Source: Silene latifolia
Taxonomy: Eukaryota > Streptophyta > Magnoliopsida > Caryophyllales > Caryophyllaceae
Assembly: GCF_048544455.1 (NCBI RefSeq)
Contig: NC_133526.1
Span: forward strand, 10,990,001-11,054,000
Direction: 5' to 3'
DNA length: 64,000 nt
A program made the translations under genes and the position numbers. Positions 20,871-32,671 of the stretch are shown piece after piece (within the stretch, counting starts at the first letter, position 1; each line of letters starts with the position of its first letter). The notes below the pieces were generated by a model, which was given only the letters and a program-made list of their open reading frames with translations, ran no database searches and was not told the origin of the DNA.

Positions 20871-21839
20871 ATGTCGTCATTAGACGTAGAGATAGCAAGG
20901 AAGAAACTTTCCACTGTTATCTATGATGTTGATATCTATGGCGGCAACAAACCTGACGGCTATCTACATTCAATCCCTGTGGACGATAATGAAGAGATTG
21001 CCGATGAAATGGAGAATAAGTTGGCTACCAAATTGGCCTCTTACACAGCACCCAAGTCTTCACTTAAGGAAATGCTCAATGGCGGGGCTGATGTTGGCGA
21101 TGTATTCAGGAAGCCTCAAAAGATAACTGACCGTGAGAATGAGTATCAGAGGAGGCGGTTGGATCGGGTGCTTTCTCCTGACAGGAATGATGCTTTTGCT
21201 ATGGGAGACAAGACCCCTGGTGCTAATGTCAGGACGTACGTCGAAATAATGAGGGAGCAGGCTTTAAAGAGACGGGAAGAGGAGACAATACGAGCCATTT
21301 CGAAGAAGATAAAAGATGAAGATGAGCAAAGCAGGAAAAAGAGGAAGAACAGGTGGGATCAGTCAGATTGGGATTTGTCAGATTCTACGCCTCGTGGTGG
21401 AATAGATCTCCTTACACCAACACCTTGTCAGCTGAACTTGCGCGGTCCTCTTACACGGGAGCTGTACAACTTGATGAAGCAGGAGAAGGATATTGAGAAT
21501 CGGAACATGCCCTTAAGTGATGAAGAACTGGACGCAATGTTCCCGACTAAAGGATATAAGATATTGGAGTGCCCAGCTTCTTATGTCCCGATTAGGACCC
21601 CTGCAAGAAAGCTACTTTCGACAGACACTCCATTGGACTTGGACACCCCAGTGTATCAAATACCTGTGGAGGATAGACTGCAGAAGTTTGATGTAGGGAA
21701 GGAGCCTGCTGCTAATGGGTTGCCGTTTATGAAGCCGGAGGATTATCAGTATTTTGGTGTACTACTGAATGAAGAATTCCAGGATAGAAAAAAAACAAGA
21801 AGAGTAAAGAAATCAATAGGCAAGCTTAAGAGAAAATAA
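20871..21839 (+). CDS. Truncated SF3B1 N-terminal paralogue (322 aa)
   Basis: The start at 20871 (MSSLDVEIA) is chosen because it aligns with the long copy's MSSIDAEIA; an upstream in-frame ATG (20727) lies in the 5'-UTR intron. Residues 1-155 follow SF3B1 closely. The Thr-Pro/Trp-Asp segment (long-copy residues ~205-330) is almost wholly deleted, leaving one RWDQ motif. Residues ~165-302 then match long-copy ~330-455, including [13 protein letters not shown] and [12 protein letters not shown], the part that binds SF3B6/p14 in human SF3B1. At about residue 303 identity stops and a new lysine/arginine-rich tail (DRKKTRRVKKSIGKLKRK) ends the protein. All HEAT repeats are absent. The frame is fully open, so it may be expressed; a young pseudogene is the alternative. 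Confidence 0.75.
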   Translation: MSSLDVEIARKKLSTVIYDVDIYGGNKPDGYLHSIPVDDNEEIADEMENKLATKLASYTAPKSSLKEMLNGGADVGDVFRKPQKITDRENEYQRRRLDRVLSPDRNDAFAMGDKTPGANVRTYVEIMREQALKRREEETIRAISKKIKDEDEQSRKKRKNRWDQSDWDLSDSTPRGGIDLLTPTPCQLNLRGPLTRELYNLMKQEKDIENRNMPLSDEELDAMFPTKGYKILECPASYVPIRTPARKLLSTDTPLDLDTPVYQIPVEDRLQKFDVGKEPAANGLPFMKPEDYQYFGVLLNEEFQDRKKTRRVKKSIGKLKRK

Positions 21840-21954
21840 ATGAGCAATATGTACAATTGAAATGGGAGAAGAAGGTCAATGTTGTGAGTTGTGACAGTGT
21901 ATAATATCTTTGAAAGTTTGAAGATGTAAAAATGTTTACCCTTTTTTTTTCCAA
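21840..21954 (+). other. 3' flank of the short SF3B1 copy
   Basis: An AT-rich 3' region with aatatctttgaaag and a T run. No strong polyadenylation signal is obvious and there is no similarity to the long copy here. Confidence 0.4.
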
Positions 21955-21962
21955 CCCACTAC

Positions 21963-22502
21963 CTAGGTAGCACCAAAACGGACACGGACACGCGACACGA
22001 CATCACATGAAATTTAGGACACGGGACACGTCATTTAAATTTAATAATATATATATATATTTTATAGTTATTTATGTGTGATTTTATTTTTGAAAAATAT
22101 TGAATATTAAATTTAAATAAGTGAAGGTAAAACTTGACGTTAATTATAACTCATTCTCATTAGCAAAACCAAAAACCAACTTATAATCAATCTATTTCGA
22201 CATCTCATTACTAGTCTAAAGAACATCATTTACCCCCAATTCAACTTATTTCCCCACCAAATTCAACCATATAACAATTCACGTCATTTACCTTAAATTC
22301 AACTTGATTCCGTTTTAAAGGTGTGTCCAAATACTATGGACACGGCTCAAAATACCATGGACACGTGCCCAAATAAAAGATGAAAATTAGACACGGCTTT
22401 ACAAGTGTCCGACACGTTTTGACGTGTGTCCGACGAGTGTCGTGTCCGACACGGATGTCCGACATGGGAAGGCCGATTAGGAGGAGTGTCTGTTCTACCT
22501 AG
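21963..22502. mobile_element. hAT-like non-autonomous element, 8-bp TSD
   Basis: The ends ctaggtagcac / gttctacctag are inverted. They are flanked by the perfect 8-bp duplication cccactac (21955-21962 and 22503-22510). Subterminal regions carry many ggacacg / cgtgtcc units in opposite orientation, typical of transposase-binding repeats. 540 bp, non-coding. The 8-bp TSD favours hAT; a Mutator relative is possible. Confidence 0.75.
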
Positions 22503-22786
22503 CCCACTACTTCGACTAGGCTGTGGAGCAGCATGTAGACTATACCAAATTACCAATGATTTCTATGCTTTATAGTTAATTATTTGAGATTAAGTATAAA
22601 TTTTGTGTGTTTTATTGTAATGTTTTTGAGTTTCTTTACATACCCGAAATGACCTAACATGAAACAACAAATTTGAAATTCGAAATGACCCAATCATGTC
22701 CAATTAACTCGATGACAACACACCACAGTTGACTTGACGTAGATCCAATTTGATTGATCAATACGAAGTACCAAGTTATTTGGCAT

Positions 22787-24574
22787 GGATCTAAGATAAA
22801 GCACGTATTTTCAGTTTTCTTTGCTCCGCCGTCTCCACCTTTCACACATTGCCCCATTCTTCTTCCCTACCCAATCACCGGAGATGGGTTCTTCCCATAG
22901 CCTGTCTCCGGCGATCCAACGCATCTTGTTCTTTGAAATCCTCAAAAATCATCTCTTTCCGTCTGCTCTGTCGCCGGAGATGGGGCCGTTCTGGCCTATC
23001 TCCGGTGACGTTCTGCCTCTGTCTCTCAAACTTTAATCTTTACCCCAGATTTTCATCTTTTCCGATTTGATTTTGTTTGACCCATTTTCTTTGTGGCTCA
23101 TGGGATGGATCCTTTGTTGGTCTCTTTGCATGCTTCTTGGGTGAAGCTGTGTGTTTTTTGGTGTTGGCTTTAATGTCGCTTCTGGGGCCAGATCCCTTCT
23201 TTTCGTTCCCGTCCATCCGGTACCTTATCCTGTCACCTTTTGGTTTTGTTTCCAACCCAGGGATGATCCCCCCATCCCTGGTTTGACTTGTTTTTTGTGT
23301 GTCTGTGTCGATGAGTATAGCTCATCCGGGTGCGTCGATGTTGTTCTATGTGGTCGTAATTTGGGTAAGATATGGTGATCCCCCCATTCCCCCCACCTAT
23401 CGGTCCCATTTCTTTTTTCACTAGTCTGTTAGTGTCGTACTTTTGTTTGGTTAGTTTGTATGTAAGGCGGTGGTCCTGGGAGGTGTCGTTTGGTGAATCA
23501 GGTGTTACATGCATGTGTGTCTCTGGTGTTTTAAAATCAGTTGCAGCTCAAGCCTTTGGAACATGCAGCTCTGGGAGATCCTGCTCTGGTTCGTGCAGTT
23601 GATTATGGTGTTGGGTCTTTTTCTGGTCTTCATGGCGTTGGGTCTTTTTCTGGTCTTCATGGTGGTTGTCAGGTCCTTTTTCTTTCATTTCGGTTCTGTC
23701 AGTCTGGGTGTAGTTGGCTTTTTCTTTGGTTTGAGTGGTTTTATGTTGGTTTGTGTTGGGTTTGGATGGTTTGGAGGTGATGGTTTAGTTGGAATGTGTT
23801 CATAGTTGATGGAGCTTTCTCTGTTTGAGGTATGCGTGGTAGGGTGAAGTCGGATCTGGCAATGCTGTTTGTTGGCCCGGATGCGGTGGTCTTCACCTCC
23901 ATCTAATGTTTAATCTTGGTTTCGTTTGTTTTTTAATTTTTCAAATAATAACCTCCTATAGGTTTGTCTTAGTGGTTCCTTCATGGATATTTGAGGTGTC
24001 CTGTCCTATTATCCATGAGTTGTATGTTTTAGTTAATTTGATTTTAGTCCTAACAAATCTCAATTATGAGACTTTAGTGGAAGATTTGTGTCTGGTCTGG
24101 GTTGGATTCGTCAGAAGACGGTGCTTCGTAGCACAAATGGATAAAAGATTGGTTGACGGGCATCCTATGACTTGGTCTTTGTGCTCACGGATGTTTTGGT
24201 CCGTTGCCGAATGTGTGATTGTAGAGTTCCATCGCCATGGTGTAGGAGTTCATTCTCCTTCGGATGATGGCCGTTGCAATGGTCTACAATCCACCTTTCC
24301 TTTCTACGCTCTTGTGGCGTAAGTACACCTGGTCCTTGCCTCTCCGCAACTCACATGTGTCGACGACTTTCTGAAGCCGCTAGCTGTGTGCAAGATGTTG
24401 ACAATGATGCTTGCGACTTCTATTTCGTACTCCACCCACTTCATTATACTATCCAACATTATCTTTCGCTAGTGTTAGTTATTAGAACCGTTGTGATGTT
24501 AAATTACGAATTTATAAAGGGCTTAGTATGCTCTAATATTATGTAATTGCATTTTTTTCTATTGTAAAAAAAAA
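22787..24574 (+). mobile_element. Poly(A)-tailed retroinsertion of unknown source
   Basis: A 1.8-kb unit ends in a poly(A) run (24566-24576). It is flanked by near-identical 14/15-bp repeats, aagttatttggcat (22773) and aagttattttggcat (24575). Those are hallmarks of LINE-driven insertion. The interior is T/G-rich with many overlapping short plus-strand frames, none matching a family I know. It contains a 30-bp tandem duplication (gggtctttttctggtcttca at 23610 and 23640). It may be a non-autonomous LINE derivative or a processed non-coding transcript. Confidence 0.6.
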
Positions 24575-24652
24575 AAGTTATTTTGGCATTTTACAATTTT
24601 TTTGATCTTAATAAAATGTTATTTTAGCATTTATGATTATATTTTTATTTTA

Positions 24653-24849
24653 CTCCCTTCTAGTCACTCATTTTTTCCCTCTTTCCTTTTTTATGGTAGT
24701 TAGATTTTTTTCCCTCTTTCCTTTTTTTGGAAATGTTTGTGTGGTCCAAATTCAATTGCATGTGGGGTAGAGTGTTTTGTGTGGCCTAAAATTATTTCCT
24801 TATTTCTTGTGCAAAGTGTAAGGGGAAGAAATGAGCGACTAGGAGGGAG
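24653..24849. mobile_element. Stowaway-like MITE, TA target
   Basis: ctcccttctagtcactcatt and its complement aatgagcgactaggagggag bound 197 bp, with TA on both sides. An internal tttttccctctttcc unit is duplicated. Non-coding. Confidence 0.85.
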
Positions 24850-25728
24850 TATATGATAAGTATTTTATATTTTTTTTTCATATTTTTCAAATATATTTAT
24901 TTTTAATTTAACTTATAATTTTAAAAAGTAAAGAAAGTAATAATTTAACCGAGCTCGAGCTGATTCCGAGGTTTAATTTATTAATCTCGGAGTATTACGA
25001 GTCCATTTGGAGCTCAAGCTCAAGTTTCCGAGCTGATTCTAAGCCCACCCCAGCTCGAGCTCTAATCGGCTCAGTTACACCCTTAATCACGCCTACGCCT
25101 ATACATGCTACATACGTTATAATATCACGGGATAATTAAATAGGAAGTTAATTGAATGCAAAATATTTTATTAAATATGGGATAAAGTTGTGGAATCGTC
25201 TTTCTTGCCAAATATTTTATTTGTGGCAAAGATTGAGCCAATATTTTGATTTTAAATTTGATTTTATTAAAGATTTGAAAGATTTGTATGTAACGTATGA
25301 AGAGTTCATTTGGATGGAAAAATATCAGTTGGGCAAATTTGAAATTTGGGCCATTATTAGAATAAGTATATGGGCTGATTTGATACGTTGAAAAATTAGG
25401 CCCTTTAAGAAGGTGAAGACAATTAAACAGGAAAAAACATAAGATTTCTTATTCTTTTAGTTATAGGGGGATGCTAAAACAATTTAGAATGTCTTGCGTT
25501 AGTTCCAAGCTTACAAGATTAAGATCAATATCTATATCTATTTGGTCTTATTTGGGTAATTAGTAAGCTAATTTGTTATCGGGTCAAAATCGGTCTAAGT
25601 TAATATTATGTCTCATATCAGCTCAATCGGTTCTGGTTAGACTAATAAGGTAAAGAGTTTAATAATATAAAGGTATACAATACACTAAAAGCACGAGAAT
25701 CTATATAACAGTAAAAACAAATCAAATG
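24850..25728. other. Gene-free AT-rich stretch
   Basis: No gene. Near 24950-25070 a gagctcgagct-type CG-richer motif recurs several times. The 79-codon frame at 25152 has no family resemblance. The left LINE target repeat (ataaaagttctc) begins at 25729. Confidence 0.45.
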
Positions 25729-25813
25729 ATAAAAGTTCTCTTTTTTTTTTTGACAATAATGAACTTTATACATATGTAAACAACCAAACAAAGAGTTAAG
25801 ATCAAGTACAACA

Positions 25814-26936
25814 TCAGCCAGTAGCAAAGCTTATTGACCAGTGGACATATCTACGAAGGAAACTACGAATTGTGCCCAACGAGTGACGCAATTCGATTGG
25901 TACTGGCGCTGTGGAGGCCAGAACAGAAGATAATTTTTTTGAAGTAACTTGGAATGAAACGGATGGTAGTGATGCAGAATGAGCTCGATACATATTGAGA
26001 AGTAGACCTTTCGTCGATGCAGCAAAAAGAGAGGAAGCCCGGACATGTTGAATAACGGGGATGCTTGAGATCGAATCCGAAGAAGATACCATAAACCGAT
26101 CCCGAGGAGATGACCTACAGGCCAGAGTAAAATAAGTGACGGTAGACAAAGACAAAGACGTAGTATTATCCAAAGGAAAGATAGAAATCTTGTTAGTGTT
26201 GTTCACAAAAGAAGGCCAAAGAACAGGCAACTGAGAGTGAGAGCCAAAAAGATAGTCAGCCATATGTAAAATCTGAAACGGATTAACCCTGCAGTTATCA
26301 AATATAACTGAATTGCGACTCATCCAAATGGCCTTTATTATACAAAGAAACCGAAGAAGGCACTGATCTACTGCATCCGTTGCCCTGTGAAAATATCCAA
26401 TAAAATCAGCAAGCCATCGTTGCAAGCAAACAGAAGGATTAGCTACAGAATTAATACCCAGAGCCGAAGAAAGCCAAACATGTCTGGCAACAGTACAAGT
26501 TCGAAACAAATGATTTAAAGACTCAGCATGTGAGTGACAAAAAACACAGGAAGTACTTACCTGGATGCCTCTAGTAGATAGAATTTCTAAAGAGGGAAGG
26601 ATATTGTGAACTATACGCCAAACAAGAAGCGGAAACTTAGGAGAGCAACGAAGACCCCAAAGAACTTTCCACGGAAAAGCAGAGTAAAAAGATGGAGAGC
26701 AGGAGAAGGATATTCGTGACAACAAGAAATCATACCCAGAGCGGACCGTGTAGACTCCATCTTCCGTGTATTTCCAATAAAGGAAATCGTCAATATCTAT
26801 ATGTGGAGGTTCCATGGCAAGAATAATATTGGCACAAGGAGACTGAAACCAACGATAAACAGCTACTGGATTCCAGTCACCTGATGGAGTGAGCAAACTA
26901 GAAAGCACAGGTGAGGCGCCAGATGAAAAAGGTCGA
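25814..26936 (-). pseudogene. LINE ORF2, C-terminal part (zf-RVT)
   Basis: This is the 3' third of LINE ORF2, separated from the rest by element A. It carries YTVRSGYDFLL and then WKVLWGLRCSPKFPLLVWR. It then has the zinc-binding CVFCHSHAESLNHLFRTC (C-x2-C, H, C), the zf-RVT region of plant L1 ORF2 proteins. The frame is open to a stop at 25814, about 60 bp before the poly(A). It cannot be translated with the reverse-transcriptase part because 24.8 kb intervene. Confidence 0.85.
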
Positions 26937-28216
26937 TGAAGGAAATGTAGATTTATATACATACTAACATACTCATATATGTTTAAATTAATTTGTCATA
27001 AAATTAAATAAGGATTTTATGCATGCAAACAATGATAAAATAGAAGAGAAATCATGTCCTTACATTGGTGATTTCGGATATATTGGGCACAAAAGAAATC
27101 TCCTTTTCTTTTGTTCTTGAGCTTTCCTAAGATGGAAGAACAAGATCCAAGTATAGGATCTCTCCTTAGGATTAATACCCAAAGCTTTCTCTTAATCTAA
27201 TTAATATTACAAGAACTAGTATAATATTAATCTAGTAGAAAATTGAACCAAAATATTTATAAAACACTTAAATGTTTCGGTTTTTAGAGAGAAGAAGAGG
27301 AGGATTTTTATTCTCTCTAGAAAAATGTATTTTGGATGAGTGAATGATAGAATGAATTAGCACACCCAAGGAGTAATGTGTTAAGCAAAAATCTAAGGCA
27401 AAACCCTTGCCTTTCCCTTGGTAAAACCGGGTAAGAGGGAAGAGGAGGGAAGAGAGCTCACCCAATGCATGCCCTTGTTTGCCTTAACAATGCAAACTAG
27501 GGTTGCATGCCTACTCTTATTAGTAATCATTGTGTTTACTAATTATGATTAAACAACACAATGTTAGACTAATGCTCCTCCAATTTTCGGCACTTACATA
27601 ATATGGATTCCATATTATTTTTGTCAATTGTCAATATGTCACATGTCACATGTCACATAAATTTGTTATGTATTTTTAACATATTAAAAATCAACGTATT
27701 AATAAAAATACGTCACATACAAAAATCGACTTAGTAATTTCATAATTACTTGTGCCAAAATATTTTACCAATTTTATAAATCACAACAGATTGCATTTAT
27801 AATAATTCATTCATTCCGATTGTTTCTTTAAACAATAATTTCATCCGAGTAATGATACAATTCAATCACTCAGACCGTATCTCATTTAATCGCATTTCAA
27901 TATGATACGTAAATTTTACTTCCAAAATCGTCCGTCAATTTTCAAGTAATTTAATTAACTCGTAACGTTATACGATTAATTAAATAATCAATTAAGAGTA
28001 TTGCCCTATAGGTATGACCTAGGGGGTCAACTGATCACCATCGTCACACGACAGTAATGTCAAACTCTAGTCAGCCAATCATTACCGATATATGTTGACC
28101 AGTTGACAGTAACAATATTACTTCCCAATTGTATTCTATATAATGAGACTTAAACATGTGATCATCATGATCAACAGTCGTGATCGCATTATTGTCGGAG
28201 GACACATATTCTAACA
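26937..28216 (-). repeat. 3' LTR of element A
   Basis: 1280 bp, tgaaggaaatg...ttctaaca. It carries one extra 7-bp unit of the atgtcac repeat near 27640 compared with the other LTR. Inner flank atctcccactt is a weak polypurine tract on the minus strand. Confidence 0.9.
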
Positions 28217-28467
28217 ATCTCCCACTTGTCCTCGACAAGTGTGCGTCACCAATTCTCTTGTCATATTACTATCTCCCACTCAATGGAAGGTGTCTTTCAG
28301 GTCGTACTTGCAAGTGATCATATCGTGAGTGGTTTCCTCGATCTGGAGAATAACTGATTGACCGGATTTATCCACTCTGGATACCTTCCGAGCGTGGCCA
28401 CGCATTTCCAGTTCATTACTCCTCGATTGGCCCTGAGATATTGTTATAACCCTGACTAGGGGTGGAC

Positions 28468-31400
28468 TGTGACACCCTTAAATCTAGCCTTAACTATTTA
28501 CGTAAATTCTACAGAAAAACTGGTAGGATATGTTTGTAAATGGTTCAACTAGATAAAATCTGCAATTTCAAAAAATTTTCTTCCTAAACCATTCACAACC
28601 AATCCAACTCAAGAAGAGTGTCAAAAACCCTGCAAAAGCTGATAAACTAATTTACATACCCGGTTGCAAAAGGTCGCCGACGTTTTGTAACGAATCGTCG
28701 ACGCATTTCATAAAAAAGACGCCTCCTACCCTTCCTCTTCCTCTCTCTCTACCCAATTCTCTCCCAAGCAAAAAAAAAAAAAAAAAAAAAAAAGAAAGAA
28801 ACGATGTTCTAACTCGACATCAACAAAACAACAACACGAAAAATCGACATCAACAAAACAACGATTCAATGTCAAACAACGAGCAATCCACATCAAATGC
28901 TAACAACGAATTTGAGGTACGTAATTACACAATCTATTTTCATTTCAATCGATTTAGTATGATAATTGAATTAGATTTTAAGTTGTTATATTGAATTACA
29001 TGTTAAGTTGTAGTCGTGTATATGGATGAATTGTAACAAACAATTACAAGTTAAGTCTTCATAGAATTAGGATGAATGTAACAAACACGCCCAAACCGTC
29101 GAAAATATTTGTAGTCGTCAATTAGGACGTTGAAATTCAAAGTCCCTCATGGAGAGGGACGTGTATATTCAAAGTCCTCAATGGAGAGGGACGTGGAGAT
29201 TCAATGTCCCTCATGGACTAGGACGTGGACATTCAAAGTCCGTCATGGACAGGGACTTTGAATTTCAATGTCCACCATGGACAGGGACTTTGAAACTCAA
29301 AGTCCATCCCCATCAAAGTCCCTGTCCATGGTGGACATTGAAATTCAAAGTCCCTATCCATGGTGGACATTGAAATTCAAAGTCCCTGTCCATGACGGAC
29401 TTTGAATATTCACGTCTCTGTCCATGATGGACGTTGAGTTTTCACGTCCCCATCCATGGGGGACTTTGAATCTACACGTCCCTCACCATGAGGGACTTTG
29501 ATTTTCTACGTCCTAATTGACGACTACAACTATTTTCGACGGGTTTGGGCGTGTTTGTTACATTCATCCTAATTCTATGAAGACTTAACATGTAATTCAA
29601 TATATCAACTTAACATCTAATTCAATAATCATACTAAATCGATTGAAATGAAAATAGATTGTGTAATTACGTATCTCAGATTCGTTGTTAGCATTTGATG
29701 TGGATTGCTCGTTGTTTGACATTGAATCGTTGTTTTGTTGATGTCGATTTTTCGTGTAGTTCTTCAACCAACCGAGTTAGTTAGTTCTTCAACATTTTTT
29801 TTTAGTGTTTTTTTTGCTTGGGAGAGAATTGGGTAGAGAGAGGATGAGCAAGGGTAAGAGGCGTCTTTTTTATGAAAAACGTCGACGATTTGTTATAAAA
29901 CGTCGACGACGTTTTATAGCCCCCTTTACATAACTAAAGACGCGGAAATATAGTGATACAAACCCAAAATAGAAAAGGGAGACATATGTCCCTTCAAATT
30001 ATATACAAAACCAAAAGGTAAAAGGTTTACTAATAGAATAGCCAAAACTAGGTCCAAGGTTCTTTGCTCACTAGCTCGTCTGTGACCCCAACAAAGCATC
30101 AACGACCTGTCAATCGCATTTTATACAAACACGAAAGCCACAATTCAGTGGGGAGTAACTTCGAGTCCTCCCAGCCACGAATCGTCAAAATTAATGTAAC
30201 ATGTAAAGTAACATGTAAACAATATGATAAACAATGTAATTATCATGTAATCTAACCTATGACCCCTAAACTGACCAAACTAAACTATCATGTGAATCAT
30301 ATAACAAATTGTAATCCAAACTCTATCAACCATAGCCGGCTTGCATCTCACCTTCTATGATTCATAGAATCATCAAACAAGAAAGGGCAATATATCAAAG
30401 ACAGGCATAAGTTCTTAGTACGGTCAATAGTCACTTTGTAACTCGAGTCTATACCACGAGGTAGGGAAGGTAATCGAACCGGTATCTTGGCTCAGCGGTT
30501 AATATTAATAAAACATGGCCAAGAGACAACACAACCCTAGCCTAAAATCTCAAGATGAGACCTAGACATGCGGATACACACCACCGCACCCAAGACCCAC
30601 AACTTTTTTTAAAACAAAGTGAAGTGAGTACCCTAAGGAGTCCACCAAAGGGTTGGCTAGTACTTAAGCTGACCCCATACTATCAAAATAAGTACCTGAG
30701 GTCATGCCCCAACTTGGATATAAATCCACTAGTCAGGAACACAAAGGCTATCAAGCAGTGAACATATACTCGTCAGAGACTATAAAGACCTATCTATGAT
30801 GAAGGCCGAAATACTCACCTAGGACCTAGTCCCAGCTAGTCCCAGCTTGAATACTTTAGCCCACACCACACAAGACTCACCACACAAGTCAAGTAAGACA
30901 CCCACTTAACCATAAGAGGGCAAAAAGTCCTACTTACCAACCTAAATGCTAACATTCTATCATGTGAAAGGCTATATAAATGTCTATTTACAGCATACAA
31001 TCCAACAGAATCCTCAATAAGTATTCAATACTAATTTCTAATTCTAACAATTTTAATAATATTAAAGGCTTTAGGGGAAACTAGGGCCATTTCTACAATA
31101 CAAGACACTATTAAAATCAATAAGCTATACATGTGAACTAAAGCTTGATAAATGGCCTAAAACAAGAAAAAGGTCGATTATCTAAATCATTCAACCGAAT
31201 TTTTACCCAACCCCACCCCGCGGCAGTGCGGGTCAAATTGCGGTGACCAATCACTCAATTAATCGACATCGCATCGATCAAAGGGACTAAGGCTCGGTTT
31301 TGGCACAATCAACAAAACATTACAATTATCACTATAAAATTCATTTTGAGCCTATTAATTACAATTTCATTTTGTAAACTATCCTAACATGTGATAACTA

Positions 31401-32671
31401 TTAATATAAGCATAATTTTACCATTAACATAATTTTTGTTACTAGTATGCTTCAATTCAAAATACTACCCATTTGTTACTTATACAACTCTAACATTAAT
31501 TAACCCGAAATGACCAATATTGTACGAAAAACCGCGAAACAAGCACAGACCAACCCGGGCCAGCCGTGGGCTAGCCGTGGGCCTGCCACGGGCCTGCCGG
31601 CTGCTGGCCGTCACCCTTACACCACCATTTTTCCATTTTTGTTTAGTAAAAGACCGTCTGAACACTAATTAATCGTTCCCAATTCAACTTTGCTAATTTA
31701 AACTATCAAAAGGCATAAATTAAGCATGCATGCAACGAATTTCAACATGTGAAAACTACTACTCCAACAAAAATCACCAAACCTACAAAAACAACAAAGC
31801 ATGTGACGATCTTTCGTCGAGTAACTCGAAATATGTTACCTTAAGCTAGAAAAAGGCAACATAACCCTTGAGAAAACCCTAAAAACAGTAGCTACCCATC
31901 ATCCTCTACTACATAGGAGTCCCCCACATCATCCTCATAATCTTCACCTATTAAAAACAACAAAAACACAACAAAAGTCACCAAAACCGAAATTATACCC
32001 AAAAATCGTCTTAAAACAACTTCAAGAAAACTGAAATTAAAACATACTAGGTTGTATATCTCGTCGAGGGGATTCCGGAAATATAAATTATGCGAAAAAC
32101 CGATAAGAAACGAAGAAATTATGTCGATTTTTAGCTTGAAATGAGGAAAAATGGTGTTTATGGTTTTGGAAAAAGGAAGAACGGTGAAGGAGGTGATGAT
32201 GGACAGGAAAAATCAGAAAGAAAGAAAGGGGAAAGGGAGGTCCGCGGGAAAGGAAAAGAAAGGAGGAAAGAGCGGGTTTGCGTCGGGATTTTTCGAGTCG
32301 GTTTTGACTCATTTCAATAATAATTAAAACCGTAAGTCAAATGCAAATTCCGTCAAGACCAAAGTTCTTAAACACGAGATTACAATAAAATTGAATATTC
32401 ATACTACCCATTTCCAAATTCGTTTACCCAACGTTCAAAAGAATTGTCATTTTCCCCCCGATACGCCCTTAATTCGAAATAAAAGATTTTACACGGTTTA
32501 AACTATTTTTAAACATTTCAAAACTATCAAAATAAATACTTTTCTTCAAAATATAATAAAATTATATTTCTTTGAATTATTTTTACTTTAAATACATTAA
32601 TGTCAAATTTTACTTGATTAATTAATTATTTTCGAAATATATTAACGGTCCGAAATTTACGGGGCGTTACA
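28468..32671 (-). mobile_element. Probable solo LTR C (Gypsy-like) inside element A
   Basis: A unit starting tgtgacaccctt and ending ggggcgttaca is flanked by the 5-bp duplication tggac (28463-28467 and 32672-32676). The minus strand reads TGTAACGCCCCG at its start, as in large plant Gypsy LTRs. There is no second LTR copy, primer site, PPT or Pol frame inside. After subtracting the MULE at 28659-29924 it measures about 2.9 kb, which fits a solo LTR left by LTR-LTR recombination. The short frames inside do not resemble known proteins. Confidence 0.7.
28659..29924. mobile_element. Long-TIR foldback MULE with tandem-repeat core
   Basis: The two ends mirror each other for about 450 bp, from the terminal cgacgttttgtaac/gttataaaacgtcg blocks inward to gtcaattaggacg. 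The flanking repeat is tttacata (28651-28658 and 29925-29932; a ninth base differs), typical of Mutator-like elements. The core (about 29137-29512) is a run of caaagtccctNtccatg-type units, first in one and then in the other orientation. No transposase. The left arm has a poly(A) stretch of about 23 nt (28770-28792) absent from the right. Confidence 0.8.

Noticed and set aside
22821-24546. Many overlapping plus-strand frames of 66-138 codons
   Set aside because: T/G-rich retroinsertion; frames overlap in all phases and resemble no protein family.
29149-29373. 74-codon frame with repeated peptide
   Set aside because: Translation of the tandem core of the foldback MULE; the frame exists only because the repeat lacks stops.
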